The position numbers and the translations under genes are program-made. DNA of 6,114 bases from Calditrichota bacterium (GTDB lineage: Bacteria; Calditrichota; Calditrichia; RBG-13-44-9), in assembly GCA_016934605.1 (NCBI GenBank), contig JAFGSO010000219.1:1-6114 (forward strand), read 5' to 3'. Position 1 is the stretch's first letter; every line of letters begins with the position of its first letter. The notes beneath the pieces are model-generated. The model was given only the letters and a program-made list of their open reading frames with translations. It did not search any database and had not been told where the DNA came from. Positions 1 through 5,753 of the stretch are shown here, piece after piece.

Positions 1-36
1 TAGCCCCCTTTGAAAAAGGGGGTTGGGGGGATTTGT
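1..36. repeat. C-run/G-run inverted repeat, copy 1
   Basis: CCCCCTTT (4-11) pairs with AAAGGGGG (15-22) across a 3-nt loop. A second G run (25-30) follows, then ATTTG. The same layout of C-run, T/A-rich spacer, G-run and an ATTTTG-like edge recurs at 1759-1806 and 5904-5966. It may be cut by the window's left edge. It lies downstream of the regulator gene, but lacks a T-tract on the transcribed strand after the stem, so it is not called a terminator. Confidence 0.6.
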
Positions 37-41
37 AAAGA

Positions 42-69
42 TTAGGTGCCAGGATTCAGGAGACAGGAT
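42..69 (+). repeat. Short heptanucleotide-phased array (YCAGGAN type)
   Basis: Reads in exact 7-nt register as TTAGGTG, CCAGGAT, TCAGGAG, ACAGGAT. It shares the CAGGAT core and period with arrays at 224-258 (opposite strand) and 5754-5837. Confidence 0.5.
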
Positions 70-106
70 TTAAACTGACAAGTGCTAACCGTTGTATCTT
101 TTTTTT

Positions 107-119
107 GCCCTGTAAGGGC
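107..119. repeat. Small hairpin with GGGCGAAATA edge
   Basis: GCCC (107-110) and GGGC (116-119) form a 4-bp stem with loop TGTAA, preceded on the plus strand by eight Ts and followed by GAAATA. The 12-mer AAGGGCGAAATA (114-125) recurs inverted at 1837-1848, suggesting a dispersed element. The T run is on the wrong side of the stem for a terminator in either direction. Confidence 0.35.
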
Positions 120-129
120 GAAATAAAAA

Positions 130-213
130 CCAGTAGCGAGTAGCCAGTATCCAGTGGCCAGCATCCAGCAACCAGAAGCCAGTTGCCAGCATCCAGCAAC
201 CAGTGACCATGAT
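130..213 (+). repeat. Heptanucleotide tandem array, consensus CCAGNNN
   Basis: Twelve consecutive heptamers in unbroken register: CCAGTAG, CGAGTAG, CCAGTAT, CCAGTGG, CCAGCAT, CCAGCAA, CCAGAAG, CCAGTTG, CCAGCAT, CCAGCAA, CCAGTGA, CCATGAT. The first four bases are nearly invariant while the last three vary. The pair CCAGCAT-CCAGCAA occurs twice, 28 nt apart. It lies 48 bp beyond the regulator stop codon. Period 7 is incompatible with a simple protein repeat. It resembles in kind the short tandemly repeated heptanucleotides described in cyanobacteria, though I do not claim the same family. Confidence 0.8.
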
Positions 214-223
214 TAAGGTAGAT

Positions 224-258
224 CCATGTTCCTGAATCCTGTTTCCTGTGTCCTTTTT
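224..258 (-). repeat. Heptanucleotide array on the opposite strand (CCTGNNN as read on plus)
   Basis: Plus-strand reading is CCATGTT, CCTGAAT, CCTGTTT, CCTGTGT, CCTTTTT, in a different 7-nt phase from the array at 130-213 and ending 2 nt before the regulator stop codon. On the minus strand it is a CAGGNNN array. The 12-mer at 230-241 is the exact reverse complement of 50-61. Confidence 0.5.
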
Positions 259-260
259 TG

Positions 261-1652
261 TCATTCCTCCTGCAAATTAAACCGCTGCAGCTTATTCCGC
301 AGAGTTCTCAGCGAAAATCCCAGCTTGCGTGCCGCATGGGTTTTATTACCTTCAGAATCCTTCAGTGCCCTTCTGATAATCTCCCTCTCACACATCTGCA
401 GTTGTTCCCTGAAGGGAATATTTTCATTGGCCTTCAAAACTTCCGATAATCTGAAACTACCAGCGGATTTTTCACTATCCTGAGATTGCAGGTACCCGGG
501 GAGGTCTGTCTTGTTTATAATGGAGGACTCGGTCATAACAATAGCATTTTCCAGAGAGTTTTCCAGCTCACGGATGTTGCCGGGCCAGTGATACTGCAGC
601 AAGATGTCCATTGCCTCCGGTGTTATTCCACTGATTTCCTTGTTATTTTTTGCTGCATATTTCTTGAGGAAATAATCGGTAAGTGGACCAATATCCTCCG
701 GTCGCTCCCGTAATGGCGGAATAAAGATGGGAATAACGTTCAGCCGGTAATAGAGATCTTCCCTGAACAGCCCTTTTTCCATGGCATTTTCAAGATTTTT
801 ATTGGAGGCAGCAATTAATCTCACATTCACTTCAATGTTTTCAATGCCCCCGACCCGCGTAAAGCTCCGATCCTGCAGAACTCTCAAAAGCTTGGCCTGC
901 ACGCCGAGGGGAAGTTCACCGATTTCGTCCAGAAAAATGGAACCTCTGTGGGCAAGTTCAAATTTCCCCTTTTTCGATTTATAGGCGCCGGTGAAAGCAC
1001 CCTTTTCGTGTCCGAAAAGTTCACTCTCCAGCAGCGTCTCCGGGATGGATGCACAGTTTATTTCGATGAGTGGCTGGCTGCTGCGGGCACTCTGGAAATG
1101 TACTGCACGGGCAATCAATTCCTTGCCGGTACCACTGTCCCCCCGGATGAGTACCGTGGCATCGGTGACGGCCACTTTCAGAATTTTCTTAAATATCTCC
1201 TGCATTTTGCCGCTCACCCCAATAATATTGTCAAAACTGTAGGTCTGTTGAAGTTTATCCCGCAGGTCCAGATTTTCGGTAATAAGTTGCTGTTCTTTGA
1301 TAGCCCGGTTAATCACAATCAGGAGTTCATCCAGATCAATCGGTTTGGTCAAATAATCATAAATTCCCAGTTTCATTGCCTCAACCGCATTCTTTACCGA
1401 TCCGAATGCCGTCATCATGATAATCTTGATCTCCGGGTGCCGCTCCAGAATAATTCTGGATATTTCCAGACCGTCCCTGTCCGGAAGCAGGTAATCCATC
1501 AGTACAATGTTGAAATTACCCTTCTGAACCTCCTCCAGTGCTATCCGACCATTCTTGGCTTTTGAGACTTCAAATTTTTCCTCGCTGAGGATTTCTGCCA
1601 GACCTTCCAGCGTATTCAGGTCATCTTCAACAATCAGGATTCTTTCGTCCAT
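261..1652 (-). CDS. NtrC-family sigma54-dependent response regulator (receiver, AAA+, Fis HTH)
   Basis: 463-residue transcriptional activator acting with sigma54 RNA polymerase. The receiver domain (about 3-118) has acidic pocket E9-D10-D11, phospho-acceptor D53 (LMDYLLPDRDG), T81 and K103. The AAA+ domain (about 140-370) has Walker A GDSGTGKE (171-178), the sigma54-contacting loop GAFTGA (218-223), Walker B SIFLDE (238-243), probable arginine fingers R297 and R303 in FREDLYYRL, and WPGNIRELEN (356-365) near sensor II. The C-terminal Fis-type helix-turn-helix (about 420-460) contains GNKTHAARKLGFSLRTLRNK. All key residues are present, so it should be a phosphorylation-controlled, sigma54-dependent activator. 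The ATG at 1652 was chosen because MDERILIVEDD begins exactly like a receiver domain and GAAGAG lies 6 nt upstream. In-frame ATGs at 1658 and 1703 would add residues foreign to the family. It follows the kinase gene in the same direction after 320 bp of repeats. Its target genes are not identified. Confidence 0.96.
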   Translation of the reverse strand: MDERILIVEDDLNTLEGLAEILSEEKFEVSKAKNGRIALEEVQKGNFNIVLMDYLLPDRDGLEISRIILERHPEIKIIMMTAFGSVKNAVEAMKLGIYDYLTKPIDLDELLIVINRAIKEQQLITENLDLRDKLQQTYSFDNIIGVSGKMQEIFKKILKVAVTDATVLIRGDSGTGKELIARAVHFQSARSSQPLIEINCASIPETLLESELFGHEKGAFTGAYKSKKGKFELAHRGSIFLDEIGELPLGVQAKLLRVLQDRSFTRVGGIENIEVNVRLIAASNKNLENAMEKGLFREDLYYRLNVIPIFIPPLRERPEDIGPLTDYFLKKYAAKNNKEISGITPEAMDILLQYHWPGNIRELENSLENAIVMTESSIINKTDLPGYLQSQDSEKSAGSFRLSEVLKANENIPFREQLQMCEREIIRRALKDSEGNKTHAARKLGFSLRTLRNKLQRFNLQEE

Positions 1653-1658
1653 GGTCAT

Positions 1659-1664
1659 CTCTTC
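1659..1664 (-). promoter_or_regulatory. Ribosome binding site of the response regulator gene
   Basis: GAAGAG on the minus strand lies 6 nt before the ATG at 1652. This spacing supports that ATG over the one at 1658, which directly abuts the motif, and over the far upstream ATG at 1703. The match to the Shine-Dalgarno consensus is partial (GAG core). Confidence 0.45.
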
Positions 1665-1688
1665 GGTAAAATTTCTCTCTATTTTTGA

Positions 1689-1715
1689 ATAGTAAATCAG
1701 CAAAAAAGTTCACAA
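1689..1715 (-). promoter_or_regulatory. Weak candidate promoter for the response regulator gene
   Basis: On the minus strand, TTGTGA (1710-1715) and TACTAT (1689-1694) are separated by 15 nt, shorter than the ideal 17, in an A/T-rich stretch about 37-63 bp before the ATG at 1652. Independent transcription of the regulator would make sense given the 320-bp repeat-filled gap after the kinase, but the match is poor and could be chance. Confidence 0.2.
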
Positions 1716-1718
1716 AAA

Positions 1719-1760
1719 CAAGTATCCAGGGATCGAGCTCCAGAATCCTGAATCCAGTCC
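1719..1760 (+). repeat. Degenerate heptanucleotide array between kinase and regulator
   Basis: Reads in 7-nt register CAAGTAT, CCAGGGA, TCGAGCT, CCAGAAT, CCTGAAT, CCAGTCC. Every second or third unit retains CCAG. It runs directly into the C-run/G-run inverted repeat, so the two element types are adjacent here as they are near the left edge of the window. Confidence 0.45.
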
Positions 1761-1806
1761 CCCAAAATCCCCCTTATTTACCATTTGAAAAAAAAGGGGG
1801 GAGTGA
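1759..1806. repeat. C-run/G-run inverted repeat, copy 2 (opposite orientation to copy 1)
   Basis: Two C runs (1759-1763 and 1769-1773) separated by AAAAT are followed by a T/A-rich spacer, an A run and GGGGGG (1796-1801). CCCCCTT (1769-1775) can pair with AAGGGGG (1794-1800). The double C run mirrors the double G run of copy 1, so this copy is inverted relative to it. Confidence 0.55.
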
Positions 1807-1875
1807 AAGTACCTAATCTATACTTTACGACATCACTATTTCGCCCTTCAGCTTAAACTTCATCTTCAAACATCT

Positions 1876-1947
1876 CTATACCCCTATACCCTTATACCCC
1901 TATACCCCTATACCCTTATACCCCTATACCCTTATACCCTTTTACCC
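1876..1947. repeat. Octanucleotide tandem array, consensus YTATACCC, nine units
   Basis: Nine 8-bp units in exact register, eight of them CTATACCC or TTATACCC and the last TTTTACCC. On the minus strand, which is the transcribed sense of this locus, it reads GGGTATAR repeatedly, giving nine regularly spaced runs of three or four G. The array ends about 25 bp from the kinase stop codon, and two copies of CCTTAAT (1951-1964) lie between. It lies in the leader or intercistronic RNA of the regulator gene. Confidence 0.85.
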
Positions 1948-1950
1948 CCT

Positions 1951-1964
1951 CCTTAATCCTTAAT
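1951..1964 (+). repeat. Tandem pair of the heptamer CCTTAAT
   Basis: CCTTAAT is repeated twice without interruption immediately after the octamer array and 8 bp from the kinase stop codon. It is a minimal array and is reported because it continues the 7-nt periodicity theme. Confidence 0.4.
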
Positions 1965-1972
1965 CTTATCTA

Positions 1973-3787
1973 TTACCCCTCCAAGGGCAACTCAATAAAC
2001 ACGGTAGTACCGGATGCCTCCTTACTGGTAATCCGGATGTCTCCCTTGTGACCCTCAACAATCTGCTTGGCTATTGCCAGGCCCAAACCGGTACCTGTTT
2101 TCTTGGTAGTATAATAAAATTCGAAGATTTCACCCAGCTTCTGATTGGGAATACCGCTACCGGTATCGGTCACCTGAATCGACACTTTCCGGATCTGCGA
2201 TTTCTTTTTTTTATCCGATGTACTGAGATGAGTTTCGATAGATACCTCACCGCCCTCCGGCATGGCTTCGAAAGCATTTAACAGAATATTTTGAAATACC
2301 TGTTTCAACTGATTATAATCGAACATCCCATAACAGCTGTTTGCAGAATATTTGCGTTTCACCAGAATTCCCATACTTCTGGCCTGCGCCTCCAGCGTTA
2401 TAACCACTTCTTCCAGAATCTGATGTATGTCAGAGCGGATCAGATTCAGTTCCGGTGGCCTGGTGATAGCCAGAAAATTCGAGACCAGACTGTTCATGCG
2501 GTTTATTTCGGAAGAAATTATATTGAGATACTTGATTTTCTTATCCGGTGCCGTTTCCTCCTGCGTCACCAGTCGTCTCAGAATCTGCATATTGATATTC
2601 ATGGCATTCAGGGGATTTCGGATCTCGTGACTTACCAGAGAGGCAAAACGGCTGATAGCTGCCAGCCTTTCCATCCGCCGTAATTGCCGCTGATTTTTCT
2701 CCAGCGATTCCGCCATCTTATTGAATTCTTCAGCCAGGACAACCAGTTCGTCCTGTCGCTCAATCTTGATGCGGTGAGTCAGATGCCCTTCTGCATACTG
2801 TCTTACACCATTCACCAGTGTCTCAATGGGCTGAGTGATACGCCGAATGGTTCCTGTAGCAAGCAGGATAGCCAGAACGGTTGTCAGAAGAACAAAAATC
2901 AATACCTGGTTCGTCATCTTCCTGACCAGTTCGAATGCCTCCTTTTCGGTCTGCTGCACCACAATACCCCAGTTGAGTACGGGAATGGGAACGTAAGAGG
3001 CTATCATTTTATTCCCATTATCCGAAAAAAAGGCGGTACCCGATTTCCCTTCCATCAGTTCCTGATAAAAAAAGTAATCTGCCAGCGATTCTTTGTTCAG
3101 AACTTTCTGTTTTTCAGGATGTGCGATAACCGAACCGTCCGAGCTGAGTACGAACGCAAAACCGGTTTTTCCCACCTGAATACTGTCTGCCACCCGCCAG
3201 ATGTTCTGCAAATCGATTTCTCCAACCAGAACGGCTTCAACGGTATTGTATTTACGGATAGGCAGGGCAACAGACATAGCGGGAAAACTCGAGCGTGTAA
3301 AATAAACCGGCGAGAAATAGGTCTGACCGGTCATTGCCGCCCGTAAAGCAGGATCCTCACTGTAATCTTTCAATTCTTCTCCGAAACTGGTAGTCACCAC
3401 CGCAATTCCGGAGCGGTCCAGAATATAGATTTTCTGAAAAAGCGAGTTGTTTAACTGAATTTTATTAATCACCCGGCTCTGGGTAAATCGTTCCATTTCC
3501 AGAATATCGCGCGTCTGGGCAATAGTACCCAGGATAGTAACCGGTTCCCTTATGAAGAGTGAAATCTCATTACTGGCACCACGGGCAATTTCCATATTCC
3601 GTTCAAAAATATAACTTTGAACGGTATTTTCGGTCAGACGGATCAGAATGAAACTGACGATCAGAATTGGCAGAACACCAAGACCCACGAAATTCAATAC
3701 CATGCGGCGTTGAATCTTCTTCTCCAGATATCCGCGAATCAGGCGCTTAAAAACCTCAAAATATGTTTTAATATTAAACTTCTTCAT
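1973..3787 (-). CDS. Transmembrane sensor histidine kinase (dCache-like sensor, HAMP, HisKA, HATPase_c)
   Basis: 604-residue inner-membrane sensor kinase. A basic cytoplasmic tail of about 28 residues precedes TM1 (about 30-51). An extracytoplasmic domain (about 52-290) has dCache-like features, including YILDRSGIAVV (121-131) and the membrane-proximal block IWRVADSIQVGKTGFAFVLS then DGSVIAHP (196-224). TM2 is about 294-314. HAMP (about 315-367) carries Pro320 and DELVVLAEEFNKMAESL. The HisKA H-box is SHEIRNPLNA with phospho-acceptor His387; the HExxN pattern suggests phosphatase activity too. The ATPase domain has N-box NILLNAFEAMPEGG (500-513), G1 DTGSGIP (541-547), an F-box variant FEFYYTTK (555-562) in place of the usual FEPFYTTK, and G2 GTGLGL (565-570). 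All catalytic motifs are intact and the family is NtrB/ZraS-like. I do not see the RxWY signature known from amino-acid-binding dCache domains, so the direct ligand, if any, is unknown. ATG follows the binding-protein TAG by 3 nt with no recognisable Shine-Dalgarno sequence, implying translational coupling. Its likely partner is the NtrC-type regulator downstream. Confidence 0.95.
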   Translation of the reverse strand: MKKFNIKTYFEVFKRLIRGYLEKKIQRRMVLNFVGLGVLPILIVSFILIRLTENTVQSYIFERNMEIARGASNEISLFIREPVTILGTIAQTRDILEMERFTQSRVINKIQLNNSLFQKIYILDRSGIAVVTTSFGEELKDYSEDPALRAAMTGQTYFSPVYFTRSSFPAMSVALPIRKYNTVEAVLVGEIDLQNIWRVADSIQVGKTGFAFVLSSDGSVIAHPEKQKVLNKESLADYFFYQELMEGKSGTAFFSDNGNKMIASYVPIPVLNWGIVVQQTEKEAFELVRKMTNQVLIFVLLTTVLAILLATGTIRRITQPIETLVNGVRQYAEGHLTHRIKIERQDELVVLAEEFNKMAESLEKNQRQLRRMERLAAISRFASLVSHEIRNPLNAMNINMQILRRLVTQEETAPDKKIKYLNIISSEINRMNSLVSNFLAITRPPELNLIRSDIHQILEEVVITLEAQARSMGILVKRKYSANSCYGMFDYNQLKQVFQNILLNAFEAMPEGGEVSIETHLSTSDKKKKSQIRKVSIQVTDTGSGIPNQKLGEIFEFYYTTKKTGTGLGLAIAKQIVEGHKGDIRITSKEASGTTVFIELPLEG

Positions 3788-3790
3788 CTG

Positions 3791-5452
3791 CTAGGGAGCC
3801 GGATATTTTTGCAGATTTTTCGGAACAAACCAGTTTTCAAAGGGCATGAGCCGGTAATAATAGACCTTCTCGCTGCTGTAACTCACCCGCATATTCTGGA
3901 ATCGGCTATCCACAGCATAAATAATCTCATCATCAAAATAAAGAAAAATGGCAGGAGCATTCTGATAAAGAAAAATCTGAAATCGTGAGATTATTTTTTT
4001 TCGTAAGTTGGGTTGGGCATCGCCCTGGGCGAAAAGACGTTCAATCAGCGGATTCACATAATTCGTTGCTCCACCCTTGTTTTTTAGAACTTTAAAATAA
4101 AATTCTTTGATCACATTATACAGATCCTCATCATAATACGAATAGTTCTGTAAAACCGCCTGGTAGTTATTTCCTTTTACCAGTCTCTTTTTATTCTGCA
4201 GACTTACCGGTCTGGGTTGCACGTTTATGCCAAGTTCGGCCAGATGGATCTTGATTCCACGGGCAATGCTTTCTTCCAGATGAGAATTTTCCTCAAACAA
4301 AAGTTCAAAACTCAGGCTCCGTCCATCTTTCTCCAGTATTCCTCTTGGTGAGTTATTGATCCATCCGTCATTTTTCAGATTCCCCAGACTGACGTTCGGT
4401 TCATAACTATCTTCAATAATGTCCCGAAAAAAAAGAGGATGAGTATAATCGATAACAGAATAGGCAATATGACTATTTCTCTCCACAAGACCGTTAACAA
4501 TCTCATTCTGATTAATACTTCCGCGTATGGCCGATCTCACCCTGACATTATCAAACGGGAATCCATTTATATTAAACAGAATAAAATAGACCTTTTTCTC
4601 GGGACGGGGAGCCGGAAAAATCTTGATCTGATTCTTGAGTACCTGATGCATCCTGCGGGCTGTTTCACTCTCTTTTATTTCGATAAGATCAAGATTTCCC
4701 CGCATAAAATCATCCAGCATTTCCTGTTCATTATCGTAGAACCTGTATATAATTCTTTCCAGAAAAGGAATTCCAAAAGCATAATTAGGATGAGGAACCA
4801 GAGAAATTGATTTTAAGGTCCTGCTTTCAAACATGAACGGTCCATAACCCATGGGATGTATATCCTGGAAAATCCCCTCATCTAAATCTTTCAGGTCCCG
4901 GTAATGAGCTTCAGATAGAATGGGAATATTGGAAAGATCCTGGTCGAAAAAATTGTCTTTTTCTTTGAGGAGAAAGGTGAATTCAAGATCTCCGCTGATG
5001 CTTAGGCTGTCCACATTGGAAAAATCGAATGTCCGGTTGAGCAGGTGACCGGAATTCTCCCGCAGATAATCAAAGGTAAATTTTACATCTCTGTTCCGCA
5101 TTGGAATACCGCTGTGAAAATAAATATTTCTCAATATGGAGTAGTGCCAGATGTAACCCACATCCCGCGATGCCGGTTGGATGAAACGATCTACCAGAAT
5201 GGGAGGTTGTCCGAATCGATCCACACCCTGGATCAGGCCTGTTCCGTAAATCAGTCGTGTAAGTTGTTTTTCCAGTATTGAATTTACCTTGAAGGGATTC
5301 AGATAGGCAGGTGGTTCTCCAACCTCTCCAATAATCAGGCGGTCTCCGAACGATTCAGCTGGCTGAAGCGGTAACTGGGCGGGAAGCATCATTACAAGCC
5401 CTGCCAGCACTGTGATGGTAAAATAAACGATTCTCAATATATTATCCGACAA
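3791..5452 (-). CDS. Family 5 extracellular solute-binding protein (DppA/OppA-like), without transporter genes
   Basis: 553-residue exported binding protein of the SBP_bac_5 type, whose members capture peptides, nickel or sugars outside the cytoplasmic membrane. Residues 8-25 are hydrophobic with Arg7 before them, which fits a signal peptide or membrane anchor. No lipobox cysteine is visible. Family landmarks in order: PPAYLNPF (47-54); WHYSILRNIYFHSGIPMRN followed by DVKFTFDYL (102-130), matching the family's 'lrdgvkFhDGtPltadDV.fs' block; MGYGPFMFES through PNYAFGIPFLERI (201-234), then a GNLDLI element (252-257); and VRVRSAIRGSINQNEIVNGL (303-322), matching 'vRqAlnyaidr..iv'. Length is normal for the family and no domain is missing. 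The start is unusual: TTG, with an in-frame TAA directly upstream and no clear Shine-Dalgarno sequence. TTG at 5437 (codon 6) is an equally possible start. It is the first gene of the locus, ending 3 nt before the kinase gene. No permease or ATPase is adjacent, so a sensory role is inferred. The ligand cannot be told from sequence. Confidence 0.9.
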   Translation of the reverse strand: MSDNILRIVYFTITVLAGLVMMLPAQLPLQPAESFGDRLIIGEVGEPPAYLNPFKVNSILEKQLTRLIYGTGLIQGVDRFGQPPILVDRFIQPASRDVGYIWHYSILRNIYFHSGIPMRNRDVKFTFDYLRENSGHLLNRTFDFSNVDSLSISGDLEFTFLLKEKDNFFDQDLSNIPILSEAHYRDLKDLDEGIFQDIHPMGYGPFMFESRTLKSISLVPHPNYAFGIPFLERIIYRFYDNEQEMLDDFMRGNLDLIEIKESETARRMHQVLKNQIKIFPAPRPEKKVYFILFNINGFPFDNVRVRSAIRGSINQNEIVNGLVERNSHIAYSVIDYTHPLFFRDIIEDSYEPNVSLGNLKNDGWINNSPRGILEKDGRSLSFELLFEENSHLEESIARGIKIHLAELGINVQPRPVSLQNKKRLVKGNNYQAVLQNYSYYDEDLYNVIKEFYFKVLKNKGGATNYVNPLIERLFAQGDAQPNLRKKIISRFQIFLYQNAPAIFLYFDDEIIYAVDSRFQNMRVSYSSEKVYYYRLMPFENWFVPKNLQKYPAP

Positions 5453-5469
5453 TTAGGCATCAGTTGCCA

Positions 5470-5498
5470 ATTATAACAAATTACACTCTTGAAATCAA
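5470..5498 (-). promoter_or_regulatory. Sigma70-type promoter of the binding protein-kinase operon
   Basis: On the minus strand, TTGATT (5493-5498) is followed after exactly 17 nt by a perfect -10 hexamer TATAAT (5470-5475). Spacing is optimal and the direction matches the downstream gene. Transcription would be expected to start near 5462-5465, only about 10-13 nt before the TTG codon at 5452, or about 25-28 nt before the alternative TTG at 5437. The very short leader is the weak point: either the transcript is nearly leaderless, or translation starts at the later TTG. Confidence 0.6.
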
Positions 5499-5528
5499 TT
5501 TTATTCAATCATTTAACATATTCTGAGC

Positions 5529-5540
5529 CGAAACGTTTCG
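5529..5540. promoter_or_regulatory. Perfect 12-bp palindrome, possible operator
   Basis: CGAAACGTTTCG is a perfect 12-bp palindrome centred about 70 bp upstream of the predicted transcription start of the binding-protein gene. Its form (AAACGTTT core) resembles operators of LacI/GalR-type regulators. No such regulator is encoded in the window, so the role is inferred from symmetry and position only. Confidence 0.3.
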
Positions 5541-5568
5541 TTCTGGCTACCAGCTGCTGGTTACTTGT
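5541..5568. repeat. Short heptamer-phased stretch with inverted CCAG/CTGG units
   Basis: Reads TTCTGGC, TACCAGC, TGCTGGT, TACTTGT in 7-nt steps, so CCAG occurs alternately on the two strands. It contains the near-palindrome CCAGCTGCTGG and abuts the 12-bp palindrome at 5529-5540. The array is short, so confidence is low. Confidence 0.3.
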
Positions 5569-5578
5569 TTGATGATGG

Positions 5579-5651
5579 CTAAACCATGGACGGTTTAGTC
5601 CCGATGGGGCAACCGGAGGTTGACAGGGAATCGGGGCTTCTTGCTTTTTTT
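5579..5651. repeat. Structured element with two hairpins and a T-run
   Basis: CTAAACC (5579-5585) pairs with GGTTTAG (5592-5598) around a 6-nt loop. CCCGAT (5600-5605) pairs with ATCGGG (5630-5635), enclosing a smaller AACC/GGTT stem (5611-5614 with 5618-5621). A run of seven Ts follows at 5645-5651, 8-9 nt beyond the second stem. The CCCGATGGGGC portion resembles the hairpin at 6039-6051. It could be a dispersed repeat or a structured RNA end. No gene upstream on the plus strand in the window would need a terminator here. Confidence 0.35.
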
Positions 5652-5691
5652 GTCCACGCCTTTCCGGCCGGCCAGACGGGAAATATCACGA

Positions 5692-5732
5692 ATAGTGCAT
5701 TCTGGATAAAAATTAATACAAGCATAGTGCAT
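5692..5732 (+). repeat. Direct repeat ATAGTGCAT, two copies
   Basis: The 9-mer ATAGTGCAT occurs at 5692-5700 and again at 5724-5732, 32 bp apart start to start, around an A/T-rich spacer. The function is unknown. Confidence 0.35.
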
Positions 5733-5753
5733 AGAGCAAAGAGGTGGAAAAAG

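Larger units (their letters stand above)
1..260. other. Gene-free stretch downstream of the regulator
   Basis: No credible gene is seen. The stretch consists of the C/G inverted repeat, two small heptamer-phased arrays, one hairpin and the CCAGNNN array. No terminator with a proper T-tract was found on the minus strand after the regulator stop codon. Confidence 0.7.
1653..1972. other. 320-bp intercistronic gap between kinase and regulator, filled with repeats
   Basis: No gene was found. From the regulator side it holds the Shine-Dalgarno sequence and a weak promoter candidate, a degenerate heptamer array, C/G inverted repeat copy 2, the inverted 12-mer shared with 114-125, and the YTATACCC array. 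A gap this long is unusual in an otherwise tight operon and suggests repeat expansion or insertion between formerly adjacent genes. Confidence 0.7.

Noticed and set aside
1..36. Rho-independent terminator for the regulator gene
   Set aside because: The stem is strong, but on the transcribed minus strand it is followed by GGGGGCTA rather than a T-tract, and it lies over 220 nt beyond the stop codon. It is better described as a dispersed inverted repeat.
130..213. CRISPR array
   Set aside because: The period is 7 nt, with no repeat-spacer structure of about 28-37 nt repeats and no cas genes.
948..1565. 205-codon open frame on the plus strand opposite the regulator
   Set aside because: It is antisense to the receiver and AAA+ domains, whose motifs are intact on the minus strand. 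This is a shadow frame.
1653..1703. Upstream ATG at 1703 as the regulator start
   Set aside because: The extra 17 residues are not receiver-like and contain the probable ribosome binding site of the ATG at 1652.
2684..3346. 220-codon open frame on the plus strand opposite the kinase
   Set aside because: It lies antisense to the kinase sensor, TM2 and HAMP regions and has no recognisable features of its own.
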